Assembly: GCA_030654105.1 (NCBI GenBank)
Contig: JAURYC010000154.1
Span: 1-32,997, forward strand
From: Deltaproteobacteria bacterium
GTDB lineage: Bacteria > Desulfobacterota > SM23-61
Reading direction: 5' to 3'
DNA length: 32,997 bases
How positions within the stretch are numbered: the stretch's first letter is position 1; the number at the start of each line of letters is the position of its first letter. This document shows, piece after piece, positions 1 through 7,085 of this stretch. Under the pieces are notes generated by a model that saw nothing but the letters and a program-made list of their open reading frames with translations, searched no databases and was not told where the DNA came from. The position numbers and the translations under genes are program-made.

Positions 1-2
1 AC

Positions 3-764
3 ATGAAATTTGTGCGCTTTCAAATGAAGGATCGAATTGGTTACGGAATCTGGGAAGACGATTTCATCCGTGAGATCTCCGGATCCATCTTTGGAGATTT
101 TGAGACCTCTTCGGCGAAGCATAAATTTTCCGCAGTCCGCCTTCTGCCCCCGGCTGAGCCTTCGAAGATTATATGTATCGGCCTGAATTTTCGCGACCAT
201 GCTGAGGAAATCAAGGAAGAGATCCCCAAGTTTCCCAGCCATTTTATCAAGCCGCTCACTGCGATCATCGGCCCGGAAGATCCAATCTTCTTCCCCCGGG
301 TTGCCCAGCGGGTGGACTATGAGGGGGAGCTGGCCGTGGTCATCAAGGACCGGGTGAAGGATATCACCCAGGAGGAAGCACTGGACCACGTTCTGGGCTA
401 CACCTGCTTTAACGACGTTACCGAACGGCTCTTGACCCGGGTTCAAGGTCAGCTGACCCGAGCCAAAGGGTTCGACACCTTTGCTCCTTTTGGGCCGTGT
501 ATTGCCACTGATCTCGATCCATCGCAGCTCACGGTTCGCACTTATCTGAACGGGAAACTGATGCAGGAAGGCCAAACCGCAAATACAGTCTTCTCCGTTC
601 CCTTTTTAGTCCACTACATCTCCCAATGCATGACCCTCTTCCCCGGGGATATCATCAGCACGGGGACCCCCAGCGGAATCGGCCCAATGCATCCAGGGGA
701 TGTAGTCGAGGTGTCCATTGATGGCATCGGTACCCTCCGCAACCGGCTCCAATCTTTGGCCTGA
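3..764 (+). CDS. Fumarylacetoacetate hydrolase (FAH) family protein
   Basis: A 253-aa protein of the FAH superfamily, whose members are Mg-dependent hydrolases, isomerases or decarboxylases acting on beta-diketo or 2-hydroxy-dienoate acids, often at the end of aromatic-acid breakdown. Visible family signatures are the metal-binding stretch VDYEGELAVVI, the segment GYTCFNDVTER, the loop KGFDTFAPFGPCI, and the C-terminal TGTPSGIGP followed by PGDVVEV and GIGTLRN. The length and the short N-terminal lead-in match the smaller 2-hydroxyhepta-2,4-diene-1,7-dioate isomerase-like members. The ATG lies two bases from the window edge, so the ribosome binding site and any upstream operon partner cannot be seen. 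The family is secure. The substrate cannot be told, because the family is promiscuous and the neighbour downstream is an unrelated toxin-antitoxin pair. Confidence 0.9.
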   Translation: MKFVRFQMKDRIGYGIWEDDFIREISGSIFGDFETSSAKHKFSAVRLLPPAEPSKIICIGLNFRDHAEEIKEEIPKFPSHFIKPLTAIIGPEDPIFFPRVAQRVDYEGELAVVIKDRVKDITQEEALDHVLGYTCFNDVTERLLTRVQGQLTRAKGFDTFAPFGPCIATDLDPSQLTVRTYLNGKLMQEGQTANTVFSVPFLVHYISQCMTLFPGDIISTGTPSGIGPMHPGDVVEVSIDGIGTLRNRLQSLA

Positions 765-878
765 ATTATGGTTTAACTTGGTTTCCGCGCGGCTCAAAAA
801 AGCAAGCAGCCTGAACCCAAAAACCCGAGGAAAGCAAATTGCAGAAGAGGAAGATGTCTAAGGGAATAAAAGAGAATC

Positions 879-907
879 TTGAATCTTGTAACCAGAAAAG
901 GTACAAT
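879..907 (+). promoter_or_regulatory. Sigma-70 promoter overlapping a GGTAC palindrome upstream of the MNT gene
   Basis: TTGAAT (879-884), a 17-bp spacer and TACAAT (902-907) make a near-consensus promoter. The -10 hexamer lies inside the inverted repeat GGTACAATCGTACC (900-913), with another GTAC at 922-925. A repressor bound here would block RNA polymerase, so autoregulation by the downstream winged-helix protein is a natural inference. Confidence 0.7.
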
Positions 908-917
908 CGTACCCAAT

Positions 918-1544
918 ATGAGTACAAAAGATAAGAGCAATAATATATCATCCACTCTGTTTGGCAAAACCCGACGTGCTGTTCTATCCCTACTCTATAC
1001 CCACACCGATGAAACTTTCTATCTCAGACAGATCAGCCGTACCGCCGGCGCCGGTCTGGGAGCTGTTCAGCGGGAGGTGGGGCAACTTTTTAGGGCGGGG
1101 ATTATCCGTCGCATAGGACGTGGGCGAAATGTTTATTACCAGGCCAATCCTGATTGTCCTGTCTTTGAGGAGCTAAAAAGTTTGGTGGTTAAAACGGCTG
1201 GCGTGGGCGACGTGCTGCGGGCGGCCTTTACACCTCTTGCTGACCACATAAAAATTGCCCTCATTTACGGTTCCTTTGCTCGAGGAGAAGAGAAACAAAA
1301 TAGCGATATAGATGTTCTAATAATCGGTATCGTGACCTTCGCTGAGATTGTCTCGGTGCTCAGGCAAGCCCAGGAAAAGCTCAGCCGTGAAATCAACCCT
1401 ACCGTTTATCCATCTGATGAATTTCAATCGAAACTGGCAGCAGGCAATCATTTCCTCAAAATGGTCTTAAAGGAAAACAAGATCTTCCTCATCGGAGACG
1501 AGCGTGAGCTTACGAGACTGGCTCAAAAACGGCTGGCTGATTGA
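918..1544 (+). CDS. Winged-helix/nucleotidyltransferase protein, MNT-type antitoxin
   Basis: A 208-aa protein with an N-terminal winged-helix domain (about residues 12-80) and a minimal nucleotidyltransferase domain (about 105-205). The latter has the GSFARG motif at 118-123 and the catalytic D130-x-D132 pair (GSx10DxD pattern). In characterised MNT-HEPN systems such a protein AMPylates and silences the HEPN toxin next to it. A longer frame could begin at TTG 879, but that triplet is the -35 box of the predicted promoter. ATG 918 starts only a few bases after the expected transcription start, so the mRNA may be nearly leaderless. The gene overlaps the HEPN gene by 41 bp, which fits translational coupling. 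The winged helix plus the palindrome in its promoter suggests that it also represses its own operon. The domain assignment is firm; the antitoxin role is inferred from pairing. Confidence 0.85.
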   Translation: MSTKDKSNNISSTLFGKTRRAVLSLLYTHTDETFYLRQISRTAGAGLGAVQREVGQLFRAGIIRRIGRGRNVYYQANPDCPVFEELKSLVVKTAGVGDVLRAAFTPLADHIKIALIYGSFARGEEKQNSDIDVLIIGIVTFAEIVSVLRQAQEKLSREINPTVYPSDEFQSKLAAGNHFLKMVLKENKIFLIGDERELTRLAQKRLAD

Positions 1545-1947
1545 ACATCAGCCCAGCGCGCAGGAAATCTTAGACTTGCTTGGTTTAGCAGACCGCGATC
1601 TTGCCGACTGCCAAACCCCAGGGCTCAGCACCGATTGGCGGTTTAGCATTGCTTACAATGCGGCTCTGCAAGCGGCAACAGCAGCATTGGCTGCATCGGG
1701 GTATCGAGCAGCACGGGAAGTCCACCATTATCGGATCATTCAATCGCTTGCCTTAACCCTTGAGGCTGATCTTAGTCTGCTTGAGCAATTCGACCGGTTT
1801 CGAAAGAAAAGAAACATCGGCGGTTATGAGCGGGCTGGAGCGGTTTCAGATATGGAAGCGAACGAAATGCTCAATCTGGCAAAAATGCTGCGTGAAGATG
1901 TAGAAAAATGGATTCGTGTAAACCATCCAGAGCTTCTGCCGTCGTAA
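1504..1947 (+). CDS. HEPN-domain protein, probable toxin partner of the MNT protein
   Basis: A 147-aa all-helical protein of the HEPN superfamily, which in MNT-HEPN modules acts as an RNase toxin. It starts at GTG 1504, six bases after a GGAG ribosome-binding site (1494-1497), inside the 3' end of the nucleotidyltransferase gene. The N-terminal WLKNGWL and the central DWRFSIAYNAALQ are features I associate with HEPN partners of wHTH-nucleotidyltransferases. The usual HEPN catalytic signature is Rx4-6H. Here the corresponding segment is R103-N-I-G-G-Y108, so a tyrosine sits where His is expected, or where the AMPylated Tyr of RX4HXY toxins lies. It may therefore be a divergent or weak nuclease, or may use another residue. 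The pairing is clear; the activity is not shown by sequence. Confidence 0.8.
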   Translation: MSLRDWLKNGWLIEHQPSAQEILDLLGLADRDLADCQTPGLSTDWRFSIAYNAALQAATAALAASGYRAAREVHHYRIIQSLALTLEADLSLLEQFDRFRKKRNIGGYERAGAVSDMEANEMLNLAKMLREDVEKWIRVNHPELLPS

Positions 1948-2192
1948 CTGCAGATGAAGACGTAATAGCTCAGGTTAACATGTTGGAAAAGGCCTTTCGC
2001 GGAACCATTACCACGGCCGTCAACCGCGAGTTGAACCTTTTGCGGCGGAATGGTGTGACCGGGCAGGAATTGTTCAAGACCCTTATCCGTATTTACCAGC
2101 AACATAACATGCGGGAATGGCTGGACCGCCGAAGCACATTACTTGAAGACCACCCGATTCCAAAGATCGTTGGCAGTGAATGGTTGACATGA
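1908..2192 (+). pseudogene. Small frame resembling the C-terminal tail of a larger (helicase-like) protein
   Basis: A frame of 94 codons from ATG 1908, overlapping the HEPN gene end by 40 bp. Its first dozen residues read as noise. From about residue 13 (VTADEDVIAQVNMLEKAF) to the end it is a coherent, helical, charged sequence with RELNLLRRNGVTG, IRIYQQHNMREWLD and the terminal HPIPKIVGSEWL. From memory this resembles the extreme C-terminus of large SNF2/DEAD-type helicases found in defence islands. No search backs that. With no helicase upstream, it is best read as the surviving tail of a gene largely lost when the toxin-antitoxin region was rearranged. It could instead be a genuine small third gene of the operon. 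Confidence 0.4.
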
Positions 2193-2243
2193 TTTCCCCT
2201 TCGCCTCAACCTATATCGGAATCAAATTTATCGGTCACCTTCT

Positions 2244-2369
2244 TTACTGGAATATTTTGGGTACTCCCAAAACCTTGACAGGGTCCTGGTCAGGATTCAG
2301 ATTCATCAATTTCATTAAAGCCGGCTTAATCTCTTCCCATTTTTCCCAGGCCATCTCCCGCCAAAGCAA
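2244..2369 (-). pseudogene. Short 36-41 codon frame downstream of the MBL gene
   Basis: Just past the stop of the metallo-beta-lactamase-fold gene, another frame on the same strand encodes about 41 residues from TTG 2369, or 36 from ATG 2354, ending at TAA 2244-2246. The text is protein-like, with MAWEKWEEIKPALMKLM, then NPDQDPVKVLGVPKIFQ. No ribosome-binding site is visible, and a TGA closes the frame just upstream. It could be the C-terminal remnant of a decayed gene or a very small coupled protein. I do not recognise the family. Confidence 0.3.
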
Positions 2370-2386
2370 CTTGTTTAAGCCGTTCC

Positions 2387-3175
2387 CTATAAATCATCCA
2401 CTACCAGGGTCATCCCATCCCGGGCGGCAATGACTTTTAACCCGGTCTCTTGGCTTAATCGTTCCGCCATTTCCCATGGCTTGGCTTGGAGCATGCGCAT
2501 TCCGAAGTGGGTCAGGACAACGGTTTTAGCCCGGCACTTTTTCAGGATCTCCTTTACATCCTGGATGGAAAGATGGTCAATCGGATGTTGGGGTTCGGTG
2601 AGAAGGACGACATTCATGATGAGCAGCTCACCGGGGTACTGGGAAAGGAGTTCGGGATAAAATTTTGTGTCCGTTATGCAAGAAACCGTCAGGCCGAAAA
2701 GGTAAAAATTAAATCCGTAGGTCTCCACGGAATGGATATGCCTGCCGGCCGTGGAAAATTTCAAACCTCCCACAGCATAATTCCCATTCTCTTTTAAAAC
2801 CTTGGTCTGGTCCACATAACTTCGGACATAGCGGAAAATAACCGGATCTTCTTCGAGAGCATCTTCCGGGGCAAAAAGAACACCATGACGGCGGTACCCA
2901 CCTTCCGTCATGGCTTCGATCATGGCGTTGATGTCGCCTGAATGGTCAAGATGTTTGTGCGAGAGGAGAATTCCATCCAGTTTCGTTGGGTCGAGTTTGG
3001 GCTTGCTGGCCAGGCAGCGCACCAGGGCTCCAGGCCCGGGGTCCAGGTAGAGGTTAACCCCCTGAAAGGATAACCAGAGGCCACCGGAAGATCGCAGTTG
3101 TTTGGCCACTACGAAGCGGGCGCCCGCCGTACCGATGAACTTGATCCAGTTTCTATGCGCTTCTTCCTTACCCAT
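2387..3175 (-). CDS. Metallo-beta-lactamase-fold hydrolase
   Basis: A 262-aa protein of the MBL superfamily. The zinc-binding HxHxDH motif reads HKHLDH, preceded by DGILLS as usual for the beta strand before it. Further His and Asp ligands are plausible in RHIHSVETYGF, CITDTKFYP and VVLTHFGM. The length and the LYLDPGPGALVRC start resemble the RNase Z/YhfI-like branch rather than true beta-lactamases. It has no signal peptide, so it should be cytoplasmic. It is the last full gene of the long minus-strand run and follows the molybdopterin oxidoreductase, separated from it by a CACAGAG inverted repeat. There is no strong ribosome-binding site before ATG 3175. The family is certain; the substrate is unknown. 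Confidence 0.88.
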   Translation of the reverse strand: MGKEEAHRNWIKFIGTAGARFVVAKQLRSSGGLWLSFQGVNLYLDPGPGALVRCLASKPKLDPTKLDGILLSHKHLDHSGDINAMIEAMTEGGYRRHGVLFAPEDALEEDPVIFRYVRSYVDQTKVLKENGNYAVGGLKFSTAGRHIHSVETYGFNFYLFGLTVSCITDTKFYPELLSQYPGELLIMNVVLLTEPQHPIDHLSIQDVKEILKKCRAKTVVLTHFGMRMLQAKPWEMAERLSQETGLKVIAARDGMTLVVDDL

Positions 3176-3193
3176 AAATATCCCAAATAAATT

Positions 3194-3286
3194 GCCACAG
3201 AGTCCACCGAGGACACAGAGTTACAAAAAAATATTTTATCGATTTTTTTGCCCTATTATTCTTTATGACCTCTGCGATCTCTGTGG
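3194..3286. repeat. CCACAGAG/CTCTGTGG inverted-repeat element
   Basis: Between the molybdopterin oxidoreductase stop and the MBL start, CCACAGAG (3195-3202), followed by further ACAGAG units, faces CTCTGTGG (3279-3286) across an AT-rich centre. It belongs to the same family as the elements at 5415-5582 and 30773-30825. Confidence 0.75.
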
Positions 3287-3301
3287 TTTAATACTTTGCC
3301 T

Positions 3302-5386
3302 TTATTCCTTGTAAACCCGACAGGGCACAGCCCTAAGATTCGTTGAGCCAATGGCCGGCTCATAAGGGGGGTTATTATCCGTGAGAATATTGATGTTCGA
3401 TTCCTTCCAGCCAGAGAGCTCCAAATCCGTCCGCTCCGGAAACCACCACCCGTAAGCTGCGATGACCACGGTGGGGTGCAAATCAGGGTCAAAGGCCACT
3501 TTCTGACGAATCGTTCCCATGGGAGTCTCGATACAAGCCCAATCCCCCTCTTGTAAACTAAGATTTACCGCCGTCTCCGGATTCAGCAGTACCACCGGGT
3601 CGGGTGATAGCCTGCGCAGCGAAGCTATATTCCTGTAGGCCGAATGAAAATAATGGGGGTCTTTGGCCGAGGTCAGGATCAGAGGAAAACTACGGGTGAG
3701 TTGAGGGTCCCCCTTGGGAGATTCCAACAGATCGTAATAGACGGGCAGAGGGTCATATCCCCATTCGGCGAACCGGGAGGAATAAATTTCCACTTTTCCC
3801 GAGGGGGTAGGGAAGCCTTCGCTTTCATAGCTTCTATAGGCCCACTTTCCTTTCAGGATGCCCACTTTTTTAAAATCCTCAAAGGTTATCTTGGCCGGTT
3901 TCAAAATATCGTCCAGGCACGCTCGCAGGTCCGGCCAAAACAACTTCTCTTTTTCCAATTTCTTCCCTAATTCGTTAAGCATCAGAGAATCCGGCCAGCA
4001 TTCATCCGGCGGGTCTACAACTTTGGGCCGGGCCAGGATAAAGCCGTGGGGTAAGCCATAATGGCCGATGTCGTCGAACTCAAAATTCGTGGCCGCTGGC
4101 AGAACAATATCCGCCAGCTGGGCTGTAGGGGTCATGAAAATTTCGGCCACGGCCAGGAAGGCGAGTTGTTGCAAGGCCTGAAAAGTTTCTTTAGCGTTGG
4201 CATAACTCAAAAGGGGGTTACCCCCCTGGATATACATCACCCGGATGGGATGTGGTTTTCCGGAGAGGATCGTTTTGATGATCGATTGGCTGGGGGTAAA
4301 CCCCATCTGGGCCGCCAGGCGAAACTCGGGGCTTAAGAGTTTTTCTCCTTTATCGCCAAAACTTTTGCTGAGGACAAATTCTCCCGGACGCATCACCGGC
4401 GGGCTGGTGCGATGCACATTCCCCCCGGGGGTATCCAGGTTCCCGGTGACCGCTTTCAGGATCATCAAAGCCCGGACGCACTGCACACTGTTTATAGTGT
4501 GCTCGAGGGCATTCCCCCATTGGATGCAAGCGGGCTTCGTCCGGGCATACAGGCGGGCGGCTTGAATAATGTTTTCTTCTGGAATCCAGGTGATTTCTGC
4601 AACGTGCTGCAGGGGATATTTTTGTAAATGGGTTTTTAGCTCATCAAAACCCACTGTCCACTTCTCTACGAACTCCCGATCATAGAGATCTTCCGCCACG
4701 ATTACCTTCAGCATCCCCAGCGCCAGCGCCAGATCCGTCCCTGGCCTGGGCTGAAGCCAAAGATGGGCTTTCGATGCTAAAAGAGTCTTCCTCGGGTCGA
4801 TGGTGATCAACTGGGCGCCGCCATCCAGGGCCCGGCGCAATTGAGACCCAATGATTCCTTCCTCGTTGGTCTGGAATAGATTACTTCCCCATACCAGGAC
4901 CAGTGCGGGAGGATGGTCGTAATCCGGGACTGGGAAGAAGCCGCAGGTAATCAGGGCCCCCGTCTCCCGGGGCATGTGGCATATGGGTCCAGGGGTGACC
5001 ACGTGAGGAACCTTGAGCCCATTGGCCAGCCGGATCATCATGTACAGCTCCAGGCCCTTGGGCGTCCCCTGGGCAAAGGCGATACCCCTCTCGTCATGCT
5101 GCTTGATTCTTTCGAGGATCTTCTGGGCGACCGTGGTCAGAGCTTCCTCCCAGGAAATTCTCTGCCATTTCCCTCCTCCTTTGGCCCCGGCTCTTTTTAA
5201 GGGGTACCGCAGCCGGTCCGGATGATTGAGCCGCTCGATTTGAGCGACTCCCTTAGCGCAGATCGTCCCTCGATTCAAGGGAGAATCCGGGTCACCTTCA
5301 ACCTTGATGATCCGGCCTTTTTCTACGTGGAGGAGAAGCCCGCATCCCCCATGGTCCATGCGGGCACAATAAGTTTTAAAGATCAT
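3302..5386 (-). CDS. Molybdopterin (bis-MGD) oxidoreductase, FeS motif atypical
   Basis: A 694-aa member of the DMSO-reductase/formate-dehydrogenase superfamily, binding Mo or W as bis-MGD. Visible parts are an N-terminal FeS segment with GDPDSPLNRGTICAKG, VWGSNLFQTNEEG and ITIDPRKT for cofactor binding, ICHMPRETG with Cys136 as the likely metal ligand, IQWGNALEH and TGNLDTPGGNV, and a C-terminal dinucleotide-binding domain (LTSAKDPHYFHSAYRN onward). It has no twin-arginine signal, so it should be cytoplasmic. The usual C-x2-C-x3-C...C cluster motif is altered: C7, M10, C15 and C43, with Asp11 and His12 between. An Asp beside the cluster recalls tungsten acetylene hydratase, but the substrate cannot be named. 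It lies downstream of the AIRS/109-aa pair and the AOR. Start at ATG 5386 follows a purine-rich GGGGGGAA. Confidence 0.9.
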   Translation of the reverse strand: MIFKTYCARMDHGGCGLLLHVEKGRIIKVEGDPDSPLNRGTICAKGVAQIERLNHPDRLRYPLKRAGAKGGGKWQRISWEEALTTVAQKILERIKQHDERGIAFAQGTPKGLELYMMIRLANGLKVPHVVTPGPICHMPRETGALITCGFFPVPDYDHPPALVLVWGSNLFQTNEEGIIGSQLRRALDGGAQLITIDPRKTLLASKAHLWLQPRPGTDLALALGMLKVIVAEDLYDREFVEKWTVGFDELKTHLQKYPLQHVAEITWIPEENIIQAARLYARTKPACIQWGNALEHTINSVQCVRALMILKAVTGNLDTPGGNVHRTSPPVMRPGEFVLSKSFGDKGEKLLSPEFRLAAQMGFTPSQSIIKTILSGKPHPIRVMYIQGGNPLLSYANAKETFQALQQLAFLAVAEIFMTPTAQLADIVLPAATNFEFDDIGHYGLPHGFILARPKVVDPPDECWPDSLMLNELGKKLEKEKLFWPDLRACLDDILKPAKITFEDFKKVGILKGKWAYRSYESEGFPTPSGKVEIYSSRFAEWGYDPLPVYYDLLESPKGDPQLTRSFPLILTSAKDPHYFHSAYRNIASLRRLSPDPVVLLNPETAVNLSLQEGDWACIETPMGTIRQKVAFDPDLHPTVVIAAYGWWFPERTDLELSGWKESNINILTDNNPPYEPAIGSTNLRAVPCRVYKE

Positions 5387-5414
5387 TTCCCCCCTTTTTC
5401 AAAAACAATATTTG

Positions 5415-5582
5415 CCACAGAGGGCACAGAGATCACAGAGTCATCAAAAATACTTAAAAACGTTTTTCAATGCTAGAGCAGGTTCAAACGGCAGGTCGAT
5501 TCAGCCACGGAGAAGGCTGCTCAATCTTTTTAGCCTTTTATCTTAACCCTATTTTCCTCTGTGTTCTCTGTGCCCTCTGTGG
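5415..5582. repeat. CCACAGAG/CTCTGTGG inverted-repeat element overlapping a gene end
   Basis: CCACAGAG (5415-5422), with GGCACAGAG and TCACAGAG copies after it, faces CTCTGTGG (5575-5582), which is preceded by further CTCTGTG copies. The right arm lies inside the 3' end of the 109-aa gene and encodes its last residues. Confidence 0.75.
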
Positions 5583-5859
5583 TGAAAGTTTCTTTTCCAA
5601 AAATTCCCGGTTCGGCAAAATCCAGAACTTGCAGAGGTTTCTCGCCGATAAAATTCTGGAGGATCTTGGCAATCTGCAGAGCCTGTCCTAAGAGCATAAG
5701 GCGGGATTTTTGAAAAACGCAGCTTTTTATCTCGGTCTCTCCTTTTTCCAGGACGATCAGACACTCCACGAAAGTACAATTATCGTAAGCATGGCCGTCC
5801 AGTTCCACCCGCTCCTTGACGAACTTTTTATTCTTATACCGGGTCACGATCCCACGCAT
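5530..5859 (-). CDS. Conserved-looking hypothetical protein (109 aa) with repeat-encoded tail
   Basis: A small soluble protein of unknown function. The first 88 or so residues look like a normal compact domain: MRGIVTRYKNKKFVKERVEL, then a beta-rich part (YDNCTFVECLIVLEKGETEI and KSCVFQKSRLML) reminiscent of pentapeptide-type repeats, then a helix with AKILQNFIGEKP. It begins inside the 3' end of the AIRS-like gene with a 16-bp overlap, so the two are probably co-translated and functionally linked. The last 20 residues (ETFTTEGTENTEEN and on) are the translation of one arm of the intergenic CACAGAG repeat. The original stop, probably just after PGIFGK, seems to have been lost when the repeat arrived. 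I do not recognise a family with confidence. Confidence 0.7.
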   Translation of the reverse strand: MRGIVTRYKNKKFVKERVELDGHAYDNCTFVECLIVLEKGETEIKSCVFQKSRLMLLGQALQIAKILQNFIGEKPLQVLDFAEPGIFGKETFTTEGTENTEENRVKIKG

Positions 5860-6905
5860 GATTCATTCCTTTCGAAAAACCTGGCCACTTCGTCCCTGCT
5901 GAAGACGGGTAAATCCTCCACCTTGCCCTGCCTCACCAGCTTGACTCCCTTCTCCTGTTCCTGAATTTTTCCGATCACGGATGCGGGAATCCCTTCGGCC
6001 TGAAGGGCTGCTATGATCTTGGCTGCTTCTCTTTCCGGGGCTGCGATTAAGAGAGCACCCGAGGCAATCAACCCTAAGGGATTTAGTCTGAGTTTTTGGC
6101 AAAGTACGGCTGTCTCCGGCAAGATGAATATTCTTTCCATCTCCACCATCATGCCGACGCCGGCGGCCGTAGCCAGTTCATAAAGCCCTGTGGCCAGCCC
6201 GCCCTCCGTTGGATCATGCATGGCATGGACCCTACCCGTACGGTTGGCGATTTGGGCATCCCGTACCACACTGATTCCCGGTGCCTTCAGAAGGCTCCGG
6301 CATTGTTTTATGAAATCCTCTCCCAGCAGTTCGGATAAACTTTTTTTCTCTCTGGCGATGAGAGCCGTCCCTTCAATGGCAATTCCTTTGGTAAGGATGA
6401 TGTCGTCTCCAGGGCAGGTTTGTTCAGGTACGACCAATTTTTCTTTCTCCACCTCTCCTAACATCTGGCCAACGACTACCGGGCGGTCAAGGCCGTAAGT
6501 AATTTCTGTATGCCCGCCGCAGAGCACAACCCCCAGTTCTTGGCAGGCTGCGGCAATTTGGGCAAAGATAGTCTCCACCTCAGCAAAACCGGTTTTCCCT
6601 GCGGGCAAGAGCAGGGTGGCCAAGAACCACCGGGGGGTCCCTCCCATGGCGGCTATATCGTTGGCGTTGACTTGGACGGCGTACCAGCCGATCTGGTCCG
6701 TGGCAAAGGTGATGGGGTCGGTCTTGGCCACCAGGTAACGATCCGGGAAGGAGATTACCGTGGCATCCCTCCCAACGCCCGGCATAACAACCACCCTTTG
6801 GTCTTGTCGGGTATAACGGGAAAGCAGCCTGGAAAGCTCTTCGGGAGGCAGTTTTCCGGCCGGATAGGGAAAAAAGGGAGTTCCGGGCGTTTGCATATTA
6901 TTCAT
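5844..6905 (-). CDS. AIR synthase-related protein (HypE/ThiL-like fold)
   Basis: A 353-aa protein of the PurM/AIR-synthase superfamily, whose members bind ATP and phosphorylate or dehydrate a substrate (PurM, ThiL, SelD, HypE). Visible signatures are the N-terminal glycine-rich GVGRDATVI, AKTDPITF with the Mg-binding Asp, VNANDIAAMGGTPRWFL, the GGHTEI loop, and the C-terminal DPTEGGLATGLYELA. The arrangement is closest to HypE-like stand-alone AIRS proteins. HypE itself ends in a cyanyl-accepting PRIC-type tail, which is absent here. It sits between the aldehyde:ferredoxin oxidoreductase and the 109-aa gene, which it overlaps by 16 bp, so a cofactor-related or metabolite-kinase role in that operon is an inference. 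No strong ribosome-binding site precedes ATG 6905, and ATG 6896 is an alternative start. Confidence 0.87.
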   Translation of the reverse strand: MNNMQTPGTPFFPYPAGKLPPEELSRLLSRYTRQDQRVVVMPGVGRDATVISFPDRYLVAKTDPITFATDQIGWYAVQVNANDIAAMGGTPRWFLATLLLPAGKTGFAEVETIFAQIAAACQELGVVLCGGHTEITYGLDRPVVVGQMLGEVEKEKLVVPEQTCPGDDIILTKGIAIEGTALIAREKKSLSELLGEDFIKQCRSLLKAPGISVVRDAQIANRTGRVHAMHDPTEGGLATGLYELATAAGVGMMVEMERIFILPETAVLCQKLRLNPLGLIASGALLIAAPEREAAKIIAALQAEGIPASVIGKIQEQEKGVKLVRQGKVEDLPVFSRDEVARFFERNESCVGS

Positions 6906-6934
6906 ATTGATTATTTTGCCATAGAGATCATTTC

Positions 6935-6984
6935 ACCCCCTTCCTCTCCCATCTGAGGCGGGGAGAGGGAAAGGGTGAGGGGGT
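6935..6984. repeat. REP-like GC-rich hairpin
   Basis: CCTCTCCC and GGGAGAGG arms around a short loop, flanked by CCCCCTT and AGGGTGAGGGGG. This is the intergenic REP-like sequence also found twice at 13604-13715. It lies between the AOR stop and the AIRS start. Confidence 0.65.
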
Positions 6985-7085
6985 CATTGGTTGCGGCTAT
7001 GCCGCGCGGCGTTCTCTTGAGCGCAAAGGTCTTGGCGGAAGATTACCGGCAGGGCGAATGGGTAATAATCAAGATTCCTTGAACC

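Noticed and set aside
5844-6905. Selenophosphate synthetase (SelD) for the AIRS-like gene
   Set aside because: The catalytic Cys/Sec-containing glycine-rich N-terminus of SelD is not seen.
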